Source: Mycobacterium sp. ITM-2016-00317 (GTDB lineage Bacteria; Actinomycetota; Actinomycetes; Mycobacteriales; Mycobacteriaceae). From it: DNA of 64,000 nucleotides. Positions 43,599 through 52,996 of the stretch are shown here, in pieces (positions within the stretch are counted from its first letter, which is position 1; each line of letters begins with the position of its first letter). The stretch is from the NCBI RefSeq assembly GCF_002968295.1, contig NZ_CP134399.1, positions 3,906,001 through 3,970,000 on the forward strand. Reading direction: 5' to 3'. The notes below the pieces were generated by a model. That model was not told the origin of the DNA and searched no databases. It was given only the letters and a program-made list of their open reading frames with translations. The position numbers were made by a program, and so were the translations under genes.

Positions 43599-44234
43599 GT
43601 GCGTGACGAACTGGTATGGATCGACTGCGAGATGACCGGCCTGGACCTCAAGTCCGATCTCCTCATCGAAATCGCGGTCCTGGTGACCGACTCGGAACTG
43701 AACATCCTGGGCGACGGTCTCGACGTGGTCATCCACGCCGACGACGACGCGTTGTCCTCAATGGTCGACGTCGTCGCCCAGATGCACACCAAGTCCGGGC
43801 TCGTCGAGGAGGTGCGTGCCTCGACCGTCGACGTGGCCACCGCCGAGGACATGGTGCTGACCTACATCCGTGAGCACGTCAAGCAGGCCAAGACCGCACC
43901 GCTGGCGGGCAACTCGATCGCCACCGATCGGGGCTTCATCGCCCGCGACATGCCCAAGCTCGACGACTTCCTGCACTACCGGATGATCGACGTCAGCTCG
44001 ATCAAGGAGCTGTGCCGGCGCTGGTACCCGCGGATCTACTTCGGTCAGCCGGAGAAGGGCCTGGCCCACCGTGCGCTCGCCGACATCCACGAGTCCATCC
44101 GCGAGCTCAAGTACTACCGCCAGACGGCCTTCGTGGCGCCGCCCGGGCCGTCGACCAGCGACATTGCCGCCATCGCGGCCCAACTCGGACCGGATTCGCC
44201 CGGCGATTCGGTTCCAGAGGACAAGAGCAGCTAG
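43599..44234 (+). CDS. orn: Oligoribonuclease
   Basis: A 211-residue DEDDh 3'-5' exoribonuclease. The acidic residues lie in [10 protein letters not shown] (motif I), [14 protein letters not shown] (motif II) and [11 protein letters not shown] (motif III, with the catalytic H and D). Orn degrades 2-5-nt RNA fragments and pGpG from c-di-GMP turnover and is usually essential in actinobacteria. The C-terminal 30 residues are a variable, acidic extension. Its stop codon overlaps a possible tRNA-His -10 box (TAGTAT, 44232-44237). Confidence 0.95.
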   Translation: MRDELVWIDCEMTGLDLKSDLLIEIAVLVTDSELNILGDGLDVVIHADDDALSSMVDVVAQMHTKSGLVEEVRASTVDVATAEDMVLTYIREHVKQAKTAPLAGNSIATDRGFIARDMPKLDDFLHYRMIDVSSIKELCRRWYPRIYFGQPEKGLAHRALADIHESIRELKYYRQTAFVAPPGPSTSDIAAIAAQLGPDSPGDSVPEDKSS

Positions 44235-44243
44235 TATGACCAA

Positions 44244-44260
44244 GCCGCTTTCCGAGCGGC
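44244..44260 (+). other. Hairpin directly upstream of tRNA-His
   Basis: GCCGCT-TTCCG-AGCGGC forms a perfect 6-bp stem with a 5-nt loop, 4 nt before the tRNA. It may serve as a terminator for orn or as a leader structure for RNase P processing of the tRNA. Confidence 0.4.
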
Positions 44261-44264
44261 GATG

Positions 44265-44340
44265 GTGGCTGTAGTTCAGTTGGTAGAGCACCAGGTTGTG
44301 ATCCTGGCTGTCGCGGGTTCGAGTCCCGTCAGCCACCCCA
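44265..44340 (+). tRNA. tRNA-His (anticodon GTG)
   Basis: The acceptor arm GTGGCTG/CAGCCAC is fully paired. The anticodon loop TTGTGAT gives GTG, the T-arm GGTTCGAGTCC is canonical, and CCA is encoded at 44338-44340. The G at 44264 faces the C discriminator, as expected for the G-1 of tRNA-His. It marks the left boundary of the accessory island. Confidence 0.94.
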
Positions 44341-44346
44341 ACGGAG

Positions 44347-44386
44347 GGAGCGCCGTCTACTTCGGTAGGCGGCGCTCCTTTCTTTT
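44347..44386 (+). terminator. Rho-independent terminator after tRNA-His
   Basis: A 14-bp stem (GGAGCGCCGTCTAC with GTAGGCGGCGCTCC, one T-G pair) closed by a TTCG tetraloop is followed by TTTCTTTT: a textbook intrinsic terminator, rare in this window. Confidence 0.88.
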
Positions 44387-44442
44387 GTCGGTCGCCCGAG
44401 TCAGCGAAGCTCTGACTTCGGCATCGCCAAAGCAGCTGGTGA

Positions 44443-44655
44443 AGCGGTAGCGGCTTCGACTGGGTGATTCTGCGTCCCGCCGAGCTGACTGTGGCACCGG
44501 CCTGGGACGCGCGCGGTGATCCACACCGTGTCACGAGACAACGTCGCCGCCACGTTGGCACAACTCGTCCACAACCTCGAGATGCCTCGCGTCGTCCTCG
44601 AACTACCGACGGTTCGACCAGGATCAGCCAGGCGATCGAGGCGTTGGGGGTCTGA
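44443..44655 (+). pseudogene. Remnant of an NAD(P)-binding SDR/NmrA-like protein
   Basis: Pieces of one protein C-terminus appear in alternating frames. GFDWVILRPAELT is at about 44452-44490, SRDNVAATLAQLVHNLEMPR continues in another frame at about 44528-44590, and TRISQAIEALG returns to the first frame, ending at TGA 44653. The order and spacing match the end of NAD(P)H-binding epimerase-like proteins (S-R-D-x-V-A-A-x-L, then I-x-x-A-I-x-x-L). At least two frameshifts and the loss of the N-terminal part make it non-functional. The stretch between it and the kinase gene shows nothing else. Confidence 0.65.
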
Positions 44656-44708
44656 GCGCGCCGGCACGCCGCATTACTTCCGCGGCCCTCGTAACCGAGC
44701 GAACGTTC

Positions 44709-45683
44709 TCAGAGTGCCGTCAACCAGTACGGCCACCGCGGGTCGGACATCTTCAGGCGCGCCCGCATCAGCTTCCAGCAGCCGTACTTGTGATAATCGA
44801 AATCCCACGCGGAATTGAGCTGCTGATTGACGCAGGCCCACAATCCCCACTTCAGGTCTGCCAACGCACCACAGACCTGAACTCGCGACAGCAGGCCGAA
44901 GTCCACCCTGCCGTAGTAATCCTCCACGAGTTCCAGCAGCTGCTCTTCCCCGTAGAACATCTCGGTGGTCAAAACGGCCAACTCGTAGGCGCGCTCGTTG
45001 TTCGACGCAAACTCGAAGTCGACCATCTTCATCTGTTTGCCGACGGCGACAAGGAAGTTGCCCGGCATCGGATCGTTGTGACAGGCAACCAGTTCCAATC
45101 CTGAACTCAGCATGGCCGACTTCGCCACTCGGTACTCGCCAAGAATCAGTTCGGCATCGGCGGGTAACCTCACGGCGTGCTCGTGGACGCCCTCGAGATG
45201 CTCGTCGATCATGTCGAAGACCGTCTTGGTGACGCTGAGTAGAGCGCCGTCGTGCAACACCCGGTAGAGATCGATGATCTGGTGGGGGATGCTCGGATCC
45301 TTGAAATCTCCGTTGGTGCAGGCCCGATAGTCTTCGAGGAACTCGATCACCTCGACCCCGCTGCCGGAATCGAAGTAGACCAGCTCGGGCCCGATTCCTC
45401 GTTCGCCCGCGCGGCGGGCCGCCTCGTTGGCGACCACACGGTCGATGAACGCGTCACTACCGTCGCCGGGGATCTTGAGAAAGTATCGCTTATCGGATCC
45501 GGAGACCGTGATACGCCAGTTGCTGTTCTGCAGCCCGCCAAACACCGGTGCATACTCGATCTTCCTACCGCGCCACGGGGCGATCGTCTGCAAGACCTCC
45601 TCCACGCGGCGTTCGGTGGCGGTGCGAGCAGTACCCACCTCCCGGTTTCCGGTGGTGTCTCGTGTTGTCGCGTCCGCGGTCAC
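44709..45683 (-). CDS. APH-fold small-molecule kinase (choline/aminoglycoside kinase superfamily), last gene of operon
   Basis: A 324-residue phosphotransferase: a Gly-rich, lysine-containing N-lobe (GGLQNSNWRI, RYFLKIPG), the Brenner motif ACHNDPMPGNFLV (catalytic D about residue 204) and the metal motif MVDFEFASNNERAYEL, which resembles choline/ethanolamine kinases. It probably phosphorylates a hydroxyl on a small amine-type substrate in the cytoplasm. Its GTG overlaps the stop of a second APH-type kinase (GTGA); the two are only distantly alike. The substrate is unknown; linkage to amidases and a sodium symporter suggests catabolism rather than antibiotic resistance. Confidence 0.78.
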   Translation of the reverse strand: MTADATTRDTTGNREVGTARTATERRVEEVLQTIAPWRGRKIEYAPVFGGLQNSNWRITVSGSDKRYFLKIPGDGSDAFIDRVVANEAARRAGERGIGPELVYFDSGSGVEVIEFLEDYRACTNGDFKDPSIPHQIIDLYRVLHDGALLSVTKTVFDMIDEHLEGVHEHAVRLPADAELILGEYRVAKSAMLSSGLELVACHNDPMPGNFLVAVGKQMKMVDFEFASNNERAYELAVLTTEMFYGEEQLLELVEDYYGRVDFGLLSRVQVCGALADLKWGLWACVNQQLNSAWDFDYHKYGCWKLMRARLKMSDPRWPYWLTAL

Positions 45684-46633
45684 AGGTTCCTCAGACGATC
45701 GTGGAAGTGCACGTCGCCCAGGCCCGCACGTGCTCGCACGAATTGCCAGTCGGAGAATTTCGAGTACTCTAGGGTGCCCGGCCGGGCGGTGTCGGCGTAC
45801 GCACCGACCATTCCCCACCGGACGCAATCAGCGACGCCGTAGACCCGCGCGCGGTCGAACAACGACTGATCAAACGTGCCCCACGCGATCTCGAACGCCG
45901 CCCGGGCGTCCCCGTCGAATGAGCGGACCTCTGCCAGCACCACGCCGATATCCTGCAGCGGGTCCATCTGCGCGGCGACATCCCAGTCGAGGAGAAGCAT
46001 GTCGCCACCGTCGGTCAGCAAGACGTTGGAGACATTGCCGTCCCCGTGGCACGGCACCACGTCGAATCCCGTTGCCATTATCCGCTTCTCAGCCATGTCG
46101 AGCTGCCGCATCATCCATCCGAAGTCTTTCGGCAGCGGCACGGAGTTGGCCTGGATCAACGCGGAGAGAGCCCGGATGTCGTCGAAAACGCTAGCCGTGC
46201 GGGAGATCGATCCGAACAGGTGCACCCGCGCCCTTAGCGTGAGCAGCTGCTCGAGCCGGGCATCGTCGTCGAAAACGTCCAGCGTGGCCGTCGACGATGA
46301 GTCGATCAGGTTCTCCAGCACCAGCACTCCGGCATCTGCATCGGCCGCAAGCACGCGCGGCCCCACGCCGTTCTCTCCTGCCTCAGTGGCTGCATCGAAC
46401 GACCCGGCTATGTCGACGTAGGCACCGGCGTGCCCGATCATCGATTTCACGAAGGCGTCGCGTGGCGCCAAGGAGTCATCGGCACGGACGTCGAAGCAGT
46501 CCGAGTCTGCGCTCCACCAACTCGGACTGGCCATGGCCGGCACGGGTTGGGCGGTGATGGGCCTGTCGGTGAACAACCCCATCGCATGCAACTGTGCGGC
46601 TATCGCCGGTTGGGTAGTGCTCGTCAAGATCAT
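45680..46633 (-). CDS. APH-fold small-molecule kinase, tandem paralogue
   Basis: A 317-residue APH-superfamily protein: FVKSMIGHAGAYVDI in the N-lobe, the catalytic loop VPCHGDGNVSNVLL (D about residue 196) and the metal-binding MLLLDWDVAAQMDPLQDIG (about 211). It would phosphorylate a small alcohol or amine. ATG 46633 overlaps the amidase TGA, although GGAGGG lies so close that TTG 46627 is an alternative start. Third positions are less G/C-biased than in core genes such as gdh, in keeping with an island origin. Confidence 0.76.
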   Translation of the reverse strand: MILTSTTQPAIAAQLHAMGLFTDRPITAQPVPAMASPSWWSADSDCFDVRADDSLAPRDAFVKSMIGHAGAYVDIAGSFDAATEAGENGVGPRVLAADADAGVLVLENLIDSSSTATLDVFDDDARLEQLLTLRARVHLFGSISRTASVFDDIRALSALIQANSVPLPKDFGWMMRQLDMAEKRIMATGFDVVPCHGDGNVSNVLLTDGGDMLLLDWDVAAQMDPLQDIGVVLAEVRSFDGDARAAFEIAWGTFDQSLFDRARVYGVADCVRWGMVGAYADTARPGTLEYSKFSDWQFVRARAGLGDVHFHDRLRNL

Positions 46634-48066
46634 CTCCCTCCGGTGTGCGTCGACGCGAACTCCGGCCAGGCGATCGTGAACGGTCGGGACCGCTCCAGCC
46701 ACTTGGTGAACCGCAGCACTTCGCGGTCGGCGAATCGCGCTCCCACCACCTGAAGGCCCACCGGCATCGCGTCGCTGATACCGAAACACAAAGCCGCGGC
46801 GGGCTGACCAGTCTGATTGAACCAGGCAGTAAACCCGCAGTGTGCCAACGGCCGTGACGGATCCAGGCCGCATTCCTCCGCCGCGAAGCCGACGACCGGA
46901 AGGACGGGAGCGATCACGAAGTCGTATGCGGCACAGGCAGCCCGCATTTGCTCCGCCGACTTCGCCACCGCCTCGCCGTCGCGTGTGAAGTCGGTGGCGT
47001 GAAGGTCAGCAGCAGGTGAACACCACTGCCGGATGGCTGGGTGCACCAACTCGCGCAGCTCGAGTGGGATCGATTGGAGTTCGGCAAGCGCCCGGACTTG
47101 AAACAAGCGGTCCAGCGCTGGATAGGGGTCGCCGGCGATTGGGCTCGTCGCGTCACGGGCGGGAGTGAACACCGGAGCCATCGCCGTCACCTCTGCACCC
47201 GCATCGCGCAGCGCCGCCGCCGCTTCCGCGACCACCGCCAGCACCGCGGCGTCGGCGGTGAACCCGTGGCCGAGATCGGTCAGCACCCCGATGCGAAGAC
47301 CGTGCGGTGTCAGCGGATTTCGTACGGGCGGACCGATCTCCGGCGGCAGGCTCCACAGGTCGCGCGGGTCGGGCACAGTCAGTACGTCGTACAGATCGAA
47401 GACATCGTCGACGGTACGCCCCATCGGTCCTGCCGACCGCACGGTGGATGGCGCGGTGTGCGGGATGCGGCCCTGGGTGGGCTTGAGCGCGACCAGCCCG
47501 CAGTGCCCAGCCGGCAACCGCACCGACCCGGCGATGTCGGAACCCACCGATGAGAAACCGATGCCCGCTGCCAGCGACGCGCCTGCTCCCGCGCTTGAAC
47601 CGCCGGGGTTTCGAGTGGGATCCCAGGGATTGCGAGTGATCCCGTATAGCGAACTGACGCCCGCGGCCATCATCCCGAAGTCGGGCATGGTGGTCTTGCC
47701 GACGATGACGGCACCGGCCTCTTTCAGGCGCGCGGCCGGAGGCGAGTCGGCGGAGGAGTCGGCGAGGTGGCCGAACGCGGCACAGCCGTGGCGCCACGGC
47801 ATGCCGGCCGCGTGCACGCTGTCCTTGATGGTGACCGGCAGGCCGTCCATCGGGCTCAGCGGCGCACCGCACGCCCATCGCCTTGCCGAGGCCTGCGCCG
47901 CGGTCCGGGCTCCCTCGGTGTCGACATGAGCCATGGCGTTGATGACCGGATTGCGGGACTCGATCCGGTCCAGGGTGCGCTCGAGAACGTCCACCGGCGT
48001 GAACGCCCCGCTGCGGTACCCGGAGCGAACGATGTCCGCCCCGGCGTCGAGCACGTCGTCGATCAC
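46630..48066 (-). CDS. Amidase signature family enzyme
   Basis: A 478-residue amidase: the catalytic lysine in PVTIKDSV (about residue 79) and the Ser-cisSer pair in [12 protein letters not shown] with [12 protein letters not shown] (about 155-180) give the complete Ser-Ser-Lys triad. It hydrolyses an amide to acid and ammonia in the cytoplasm; the exact substrate cannot be told. GTG 48066 overlaps the amidohydrolase stop (GTGA). It is one of two amidases in the island; they share the fold, but the active-site surroundings differ. Confidence 0.87.
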   Translation of the reverse strand: MIDDVLDAGADIVRSGYRSGAFTPVDVLERTLDRIESRNPVINAMAHVDTEGARTAAQASARRWACGAPLSPMDGLPVTIKDSVHAAGMPWRHGCAAFGHLADSSADSPPAARLKEAGAVIVGKTTMPDFGMMAAGVSSLYGITRNPWDPTRNPGGSSAGAGASLAAGIGFSSVGSDIAGSVRLPAGHCGLVALKPTQGRIPHTAPSTVRSAGPMGRTVDDVFDLYDVLTVPDPRDLWSLPPEIGPPVRNPLTPHGLRIGVLTDLGHGFTADAAVLAVVAEAAAALRDAGAEVTAMAPVFTPARDATSPIAGDPYPALDRLFQVRALAELQSIPLELRELVHPAIRQWCSPAADLHATDFTRDGEAVAKSAEQMRAACAAYDFVIAPVLPVVGFAAEECGLDPSRPLAHCGFTAWFNQTGQPAAALCFGISDAMPVGLQVVGARFADREVLRFTKWLERSRPFTIAWPEFASTHTGGR

Positions 48067-49331
48067 GTGGCCGGGGCCGCCTCGAGTGCGCCGGCGACCA
48101 TCCGGCGGGTCGTCGCCGTGAGCATGTGGACCCCGGCGAGCATCTGCTCGTCGGAGGTGAATTCTCGTTCGTTGTGGGAGATGCCGTCGACACTGGGGAC
48201 GAAGAGCATCACCGTTGGCACCACGTCCTTCAGGTTCACGGAGTCGTGGCCTGCCATCGTCGGCAGCTCGCACCACGTCAGGCCGAGATCGTCGGCAACC
48301 GCACCTGCCAGGGCAATGCCGGAATCCTGGTAGCTGCTCGAGGGTCGCAAGGCGGCGGATTCGATGTCGACGCTCACCTCGCCGTCGTTCGCGATCTCCG
48401 CAACACGCGCCATCAACGACTGATGCGCGGCCTCCAGGTCATCAGCGCGAAGTGCCCGTAGGTCGGCGATCAACCGAACGCGCGCGGGCACCACCACGGG
48501 CGAGTTGGGTTCGATCGTCATCCGGCCCACCGACCCGAGCACCGTGTCGGGACCGAACTCGGCGGCCACCGCACGGACGGCCAACACCACCTGGCTGGCA
48601 CCGACCAGGGCGTCGCGGCGGTACCGCATGTGGGTGGCGCCTGTGTGGGACTGCTCGCCGTGCACCGTGATCGTGTACTTGTACGCTGTCCAGTTCTTGG
48701 TGACGACGCCGACGTCGAGCCCCTGGTCGATCAACGAGCGCCCCTGTTCGATGTGGATCTCGGCGTAGCAGCTCGCCTGCGGCGCGGCGTCGGCGCCATG
48801 GAATCCGATGGCGTTCAATGCCTCCCGCACCGTCACGCCATCCTTGCCGACACTGTCGAGCGCGTCGTCCGCGCTGAGCTTGCCGGCGAAGACAGCGCTG
48901 CCCATCAGACTGGGGTAGAACCGCGACCCCTCCTCGTTGAACCAGTTCACCGCGGCGACGTTGTACCGAGCCCCGCCAGGCGGGTCGGCCAGCACGGCTG
49001 CCACCGCGTACGCACCGGCGAGAACACCGTAGGCACCGTCGAACCGTCCGGATGTGGGCTGACTGTCGAGATGAGATCCGACCAGGACGTGGGGGGCTTC
49101 TGGGCCACCATCGGTGGTGCGAGCGCAGCCGTACATATTGCCGACCGCGTCCACCCGGCAATGCAGTCCATGGTCGTCGAACCACGCCCTCAACCAGTCG
49201 CGCGCCCTCCCATCTGCCGGGGTGGCCGCTTCACGGTCCACTCCGCCTCCCGCCGTCACGCCGATCTCCGACAGCTCGGCGAAGTCGGCGAGGAAAGCGG
49301 CGTCGGAGAGGTCCGAACCCGGGTCAGCCAT
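48063..49331 (-). CDS. M20-family amidohydrolase (N-carbamoyl-L-amino acid hydrolase/allantoate amidohydrolase type)
   Basis: A 422-residue metallo-amidohydrolase of the HyuC/AllC branch: [19 protein letters not shown] (metal-binding H and D, about residues 83-95), [10 protein letters not shown] with the catalytic/metal glutamates (about 130), IHIEQGRSL, and the dimerisation domain with [18 protein letters not shown], where typical members have G-x-x-x-H-A-G. The C-terminal metal histidine lies in GISHNERE. It cleaves carbamoyl or ureido groups, releasing ammonia and CO2. Its start overlaps the symporter gene by 8 nt. Confidence 0.85.
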   Translation of the reverse strand: MADPGSDLSDAAFLADFAELSEIGVTAGGGVDREAATPADGRARDWLRAWFDDHGLHCRVDAVGNMYGCARTTDGGPEAPHVLVGSHLDSQPTSGRFDGAYGVLAGAYAVAAVLADPPGGARYNVAAVNWFNEEGSRFYPSLMGSAVFAGKLSADDALDSVGKDGVTVREALNAIGFHGADAAPQASCYAEIHIEQGRSLIDQGLDVGVVTKNWTAYKYTITVHGEQSHTGATHMRYRRDALVGASQVVLAVRAVAAEFGPDTVLGSVGRMTIEPNSPVVVPARVRLIADLRALRADDLEAAHQSLMARVAEIANDGEVSVDIESAALRPSSSYQDSGIALAGAVADDLGLTWCELPTMAGHDSVNLKDVVPTVMLFVPSVDGISHNEREFTSDEQMLAGVHMLTATTRRMVAGALEAAPAT

Positions 49332-50898
49332 CTAACGCTTGCTCCCGCGACGTCTTGGCCAACTCGTGCAGTTGTCCGTCCATGGATTCATCGTGCACCG
49401 GCGGCGGTGCTTTCACACTGGTCTTGGCGGCCGCGAACATGTCGTCCACTCTCGCTTTCTCCGCGTCGTCGGACTTGATGAACGCTGCAGCCCCCAGGAA
49501 GATCGCCAGGTTGACCGCGATGCCGACGATACCGCCGGTCAGACTGCCGAGCCCACGGATGTCATCGGGGTAGATCCACGTCAGAACCATCGCGACCACG
49601 AAGCCCACCACCATTCCCGCGACAGCGCCCTGCTTGTTGCCACCGCGCCAGAAGATGCCGAGGAACAGGGGAACCGCAAGCTGCACGACACCCTGGTAGG
49701 AGATCTGCGCCAGAAGCTGTAGCCGCTCCATGTTGAACGTCGCATAGGCGACGACGCCTGCCAGCACCATGAACACGGCCATCGAGGTCTTCGCAACGTA
49801 AGTCAACTGCTTGTCGGAGAGCGGTCGCTTCTCGGTGTTGACCAGGTCATTGGCGATCTGAAGCCCGCAGACCTGCACGCTCCCATCGATGTGGCCCATG
49901 GACGCGGCGAAGACGATCGTGACGCCGAGGCCCAACATCCATGTGCCGCCGTAATCAGACATGATGCTGAACCAGCCCCCCTGTGGAGCGGCGGCCACGT
50001 CGGGCAACCCGGTGGCAGCGATGCCGACCAGCATCAACAGCGTGTAGAAGACGCCGGAGATCAGCACGGTGCACAATGTCCCGGATTTCACGGATCGCAC
50101 ACTGGAGGCGGTGTAGATGCGCTGGAAACTTGTTGGCCAACAGAGGGATCCGATGACGCCGGTGAAGATCAGCGCGAAGATGTAGAGCGGCCCGTAGCTG
50201 TCGCCGTCGCCGGGGAGCACCAGGTACTTGTCGGCGACGTCGTTGAGGTCGGCGAAGCTGATCGGGCTGCCCGCGGCGCCGGACAGCAACACCACGCACA
50301 CGATCGCCGAGAAGACGTACGCCACCGTGCCCTGAAAGGCGTCGGTCATGATCAGGCCGCGCATGCCCATCCGGACAGTCCAGTACTGCCGAATGACGAT
50401 GACTGCGAGACCGACGAGCAGGCAGGTGGTAACCGACCATGCGCCATCACTTGCAATCTCGAAAACTGTTCCCAGTGCCTGCATTCCGAGCACCACCCAC
50501 GGGAAGAGCGAGACGATCCCGATGACGCTGGCGATCACCTTGACCGCCGACGAGTCGAACCGCTTGCCCAGCAGATCGGGCTGTGAACGCAGGTCGTACT
50601 TCTTGCCCCAGCGCCATGCCCGGGTGGCCATGAAGTACATCATCGCCACTCCGAGGCTCGAGTAGGCAAGGCCGTACAGCCCGAAGACCCCGGCACCAGC
50701 GGCGAGTCCGAAGAAGGCGATGAACGTGGAACCGGGCCACCACGAGTTCACATAGCTCATCGCCACGTACCACGGCCCGTAACTACGACCACCTACCGCG
50801 TACTCGTCGAACGTCGGTGCAGTCTTCTGCTGCGAGATGTAGAGAATTGCTACGACGATTGCGTAGAACACCGCCAACATGGCGAGCATGATCAGCAT
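49324..50898 (-). CDS. Sodium:solute symporter (SSS family), large subunit
   Basis: A 524-residue protein with about 13 membrane helices of the SSS/PanF-like family. The N-terminal motif reads [19 protein letters not shown], the typical F-x-x-x-G-R-x-G start; later segments [13 protein letters not shown] and [18 protein letters not shown] fit the core. A roughly 50-residue hydrophilic tail follows the last helix. It should import an organic solute with Na+. ATG 50898 is one base after the stop of the small partner and follows GGAGG. Confidence 0.88.
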   Translation of the reverse strand: MLIMLAMLAVFYAIVVAILYISQQKTAPTFDEYAVGGRSYGPWYVAMSYVNSWWPGSTFIAFFGLAAGAGVFGLYGLAYSSLGVAMMYFMATRAWRWGKKYDLRSQPDLLGKRFDSSAVKVIASVIGIVSLFPWVVLGMQALGTVFEIASDGAWSVTTCLLVGLAVIVIRQYWTVRMGMRGLIMTDAFQGTVAYVFSAIVCVVLLSGAAGSPISFADLNDVADKYLVLPGDGDSYGPLYIFALIFTGVIGSLCWPTSFQRIYTASSVRSVKSGTLCTVLISGVFYTLLMLVGIAATGLPDVAAAPQGGWFSIMSDYGGTWMLGLGVTIVFAASMGHIDGSVQVCGLQIANDLVNTEKRPLSDKQLTYVAKTSMAVFMVLAGVVAYATFNMERLQLLAQISYQGVVQLAVPLFLGIFWRGGNKQGAVAGMVVGFVVAMVLTWIYPDDIRGLGSLTGGIVGIAVNLAIFLGAAAFIKSDDAEKARVDDMFAAAKTSVKAPPPVHDESMDGQLHELAKTSREQALDG

Positions 50899-50899
50899 G

Positions 50900-51175
50900 T
50901 CAGCCTCCCAGGCTGTCGATGGGTTCCAGCGAGTCGTCGTCGAGTTCACCGCGAATGTCTTCGACGACGTAGAACGCCGTCAGGGTGAGTCCGAGGATGA
51001 GCGCGTTGACGATCCAGTACATGACCGCGAACGGGATTCCCAGGATGTCGAATCGGATGCCACTGCCCCACAGATACAGTGGCGGAAAGAGGGCGAACAG
51101 CAGAGCCAGTGCGTAGAAGCCGCCGAAAAAGGTCACCACCGATCGGCGACTAAAGCCTCTAATGCGTTCCTTCAT
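50900..51175 (-). CDS. Small membrane partner of the SSS symporter
   Basis: A 91-residue protein with two membrane helices (FFGGFYALALLFALFPPLYLW and GIPFAVMYWIVNALILGLTL) and an acidic C-terminus. Small two-helix proteins of this kind (DUF3311/YhdT-like) are often encoded just before SSS permeases. AAAGGA lies 7 nt before ATG 51175; an upstream ATG at 51211 would overlap the phosphatase gene. Confidence 0.72.
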   Translation of the reverse strand: MKERIRGFSRRSVVTFFGGFYALALLFALFPPLYLWGSGIRFDILGIPFAVMYWIVNALILGLTLTAFYVVEDIRGELDDDSLEPIDSLGG

Positions 51176-51200
51176 CGTCAAATCCTTTGCGCTAGATGGC

Positions 51201-51989
51201 TCACTGGGCATCCGTGGTGGATGCGGTCTTCGGGGATACGTGTTCGAGCAGCTCGTCGTGAATGAGCCCGTTGCTCGCCATTCCGTTCAGCGCGTCGAAG
51301 GTCCTGCGGCCGTCGAGACTGGTGAACCGGCCGCCCGCCTCCTCGATGATGACCGACATCGGCGCCAGGTCGAAGGGTTGCGCGGTGTAGTCGACCACGG
51401 CGTCGACGCGGCCGCAGGCCACCATCGCGTAGCCGAACGCATCCCCCCACGTGCGCAGTACCGCCCCGCAGGCGTGCAGATCGTCGATGACCTGGAGATC
51501 CCAGTCCTCGAGCCACGTCGCCATCACGTAGGCACCATCGAGATCGTTGCGGTCGGACACCCGCACCTGCACGCCGTTGCTCCAGCAGCCCTTTCCCAAT
51601 TCGGCGTGAACAGTGGTCTGCGCACTGGGCAGGTTGATGAGGCCGAACACGATCTCTCCGTCTTCCTGCAAGGCAATCAGATTCGCATACAGCGGAATCC
51701 CCCGTACGAACGATTTGGTGCCGTCGATGGGGTCCACGATCCAGCGGAACCCGCTGCTGCCGTGAGTCTCCGGGTACTCCTCGCCGGTGAAGCCATCGTC
51801 TGCGAACTCGGCTCCGACCGCGTCACGGAGCAATCGCTCGATCCCTCGGTCGGCGTCGGTGACCGGCGTGCCGTCTGCCTTGGTCTGCACCTGCAGGTTG
51901 CGCTTCTCGAAGTGTTCGCGCGAGATCCGACCCGCTACATCGGCGAGCCGCATGCTCAACCCGATGCGCTCCGCGCGTCCTGTGCTCAT
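51201..51989 (-). CDS. Inositol-monophosphatase-family phosphatase (histidinol-phosphatase-like)
   Basis: A 262-residue IMPase-fold enzyme with all metal-binding motifs: GEEYPE (about residue 66), WIVDPIDGTKSFVRG (about 84) and the distal WGDAFGY (about 186) with a further acid in PFDLAPM. It resembles HisN-type phosphatases, but the context (symporter, amidohydrolases, kinases) argues for a catabolic phosphate ester; pairing with two kinases is notable. It is the first gene of the seven-gene operon. ATG 51989 lacks a strong ribosome site; the shared 16-bp motif lies 17-32 nt upstream. Confidence 0.82.
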   Translation of the reverse strand: MSTGRAERIGLSMRLADVAGRISREHFEKRNLQVQTKADGTPVTDADRGIERLLRDAVGAEFADDGFTGEEYPETHGSSGFRWIVDPIDGTKSFVRGIPLYANLIALQEDGEIVFGLINLPSAQTTVHAELGKGCWSNGVQVRVSDRNDLDGAYVMATWLEDWDLQVIDDLHACGAVLRTWGDAFGYAMVACGRVDAVVDYTAQPFDLAPMSVIIEEAGGRFTSLDGRRTFDALNGMASNGLIHDELLEHVSPKTASTTDAQ

Positions 51990-52005
51990 GAATAACAGCG
52001 TCGGA

Positions 52006-52021
52006 GTAGACCATTTCTGGT
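52006..52021 (-). promoter_or_regulatory. 16-bp shared motif before the island operon (GntR operator candidate, site A)
   Basis: Read on the minus strand, ACCAGAAATGGTCTAC is identical over all 16 bases to site B at 52997-53012. It contains the palindrome ACCA-GAAA-TGGT and the TGGTCTA core typical of HutC/DasR-type GntR sites. It lies just upstream of the operon's first start codon. Confidence 0.65.
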
Positions 52022-52112
52022 TCGTAAATGCTGGCGTTAACTCCATGTAACGGTCGACTCGAGGCGGCCGGTGGGCAGCGTGCGAAAAGATGCAACGCCG
52101 AACCGGCCCGGT

Positions 52113-52118
52113 TAGCGT
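52113..52118 (+). promoter_or_regulatory. Candidate -10 box (TAGCGT) for the gntR gene
   Basis: TAGCGT lies 42 nt before the gntR ATG; a TGCAAC-like -35 is at about the right distance. AAGGAG precedes the ATG. Confidence 0.35.
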
Positions 52119-52160
52119 TGTCGTCCTACACCACGGGGTGCAGCCGACAAGGAGCACGTC

Positions 52161-52991
52161 ATGCTTGCGCTTGAGCACGCGAATGCAGCATTGAGGCGGC
52201 TAGCGGAGGAACTCACGGAACTGGGTGCGTCCAGGATGCCCACTGAGCGTGCGCTGGCCGACCGCCTACAGACCTCGCGCACCACGGTCCGGAAGGCGCT
52301 GGAACTACTCGAGAACGACGGAACGATTCGCCGGGTCAGGGGGCGTTCGGGAGGGTCCTACCTGACCAAGGTGCAACTACAGGACGCCGCATCGCAGACA
52401 GCTCGGCCGTTCTGCAGCGGACGGGGCGTGCTGCGCAGCCTCAACACGGTGAAGGGAATCCCGGAGATTCTGCACGAGCAGGGCTTTCGCGACGGCACGA
52501 CGGTCATCCGTTCGGGCTTGGCGCCTGCCCCGTCTCGGGTGCGTGAGGCGCTGCAGTTGTCGAGCGACGAATTCGTGGTCTCGTTACTGAGGCTTCGCCA
52601 TGCCGACGGCGACACTCTCTCCCTCGAACGGATGTTCCTGCGCACCGAGGTGGCTGACGTCCTCAGCACGGAGATGAAGTCGATCTACCGCACTCTGGGG
52701 TCACAGTTCGGCGTGCAGATCTGCGCTGCGGACGAGTCGATCGAAATGGCCGCTATCTCACAGTCCGAAGGCGTACTGCTCGGCCTCCCGGCAGGCACCC
52801 CCGTGCTCAAGCTGAGGCGCGTCGGCTACGACCAGTATGGCCGCGCCCTGGAGTACTCCGTTGACCTCTTCCGAGCCGACCGGACGCGGTTGCACGTGCG
52901 GTCACAGTCGTCGCCGTCAACGGATACCGGACCCAGCTTTGTGCAACCGGCTGCGGGCATCGGATCGAAACCAGCTCGTTACCGGAGCTGA
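52161..52991 (+). CDS. GntR-family regulator, HutC subfamily (UTRA domain)
   Basis: A 276-residue regulator: a winged-helix GntR domain (about residues 5-70) with MPTERALADRLQTSRTTVRK and ALELLENDGTIRRVRGRSGG, then a UTRA ligand domain (about 95-240) with FVVSLLRLRHADGDTLSLER and YGRALEYSVDLFRADR. HutC/UTRA regulators sense a pathway intermediate such as an amino-sugar phosphate or urocanate. AAGGAG precedes ATG 52161. It is divergent from the seven-gene operon; the 16-bp sites A and B are its most likely targets. Confidence 0.85.
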   Translation: MLALEHANAALRRLAEELTELGASRMPTERALADRLQTSRTTVRKALELLENDGTIRRVRGRSGGSYLTKVQLQDAASQTARPFCSGRGVLRSLNTVKGIPEILHEQGFRDGTTVIRSGLAPAPSRVREALQLSSDEFVVSLLRLRHADGDTLSLERMFLRTEVADVLSTEMKSIYRTLGSQFGVQICAADESIEMAAISQSEGVLLGLPAGTPVLKLRRVGYDQYGRALEYSVDLFRADRTRLHVRSQSSPSTDTGPSFVQPAAGIGSKPARYRS

Positions 52992-52996
52992 GCAGG

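Noticed and set aside
44709..46633. Aminoglycoside-resistance genes
   Set aside because: Only the broad APH fold is shared; the operon context is catabolic and the motifs resemble choline/ethanolamine kinases as much as resistance enzymes.
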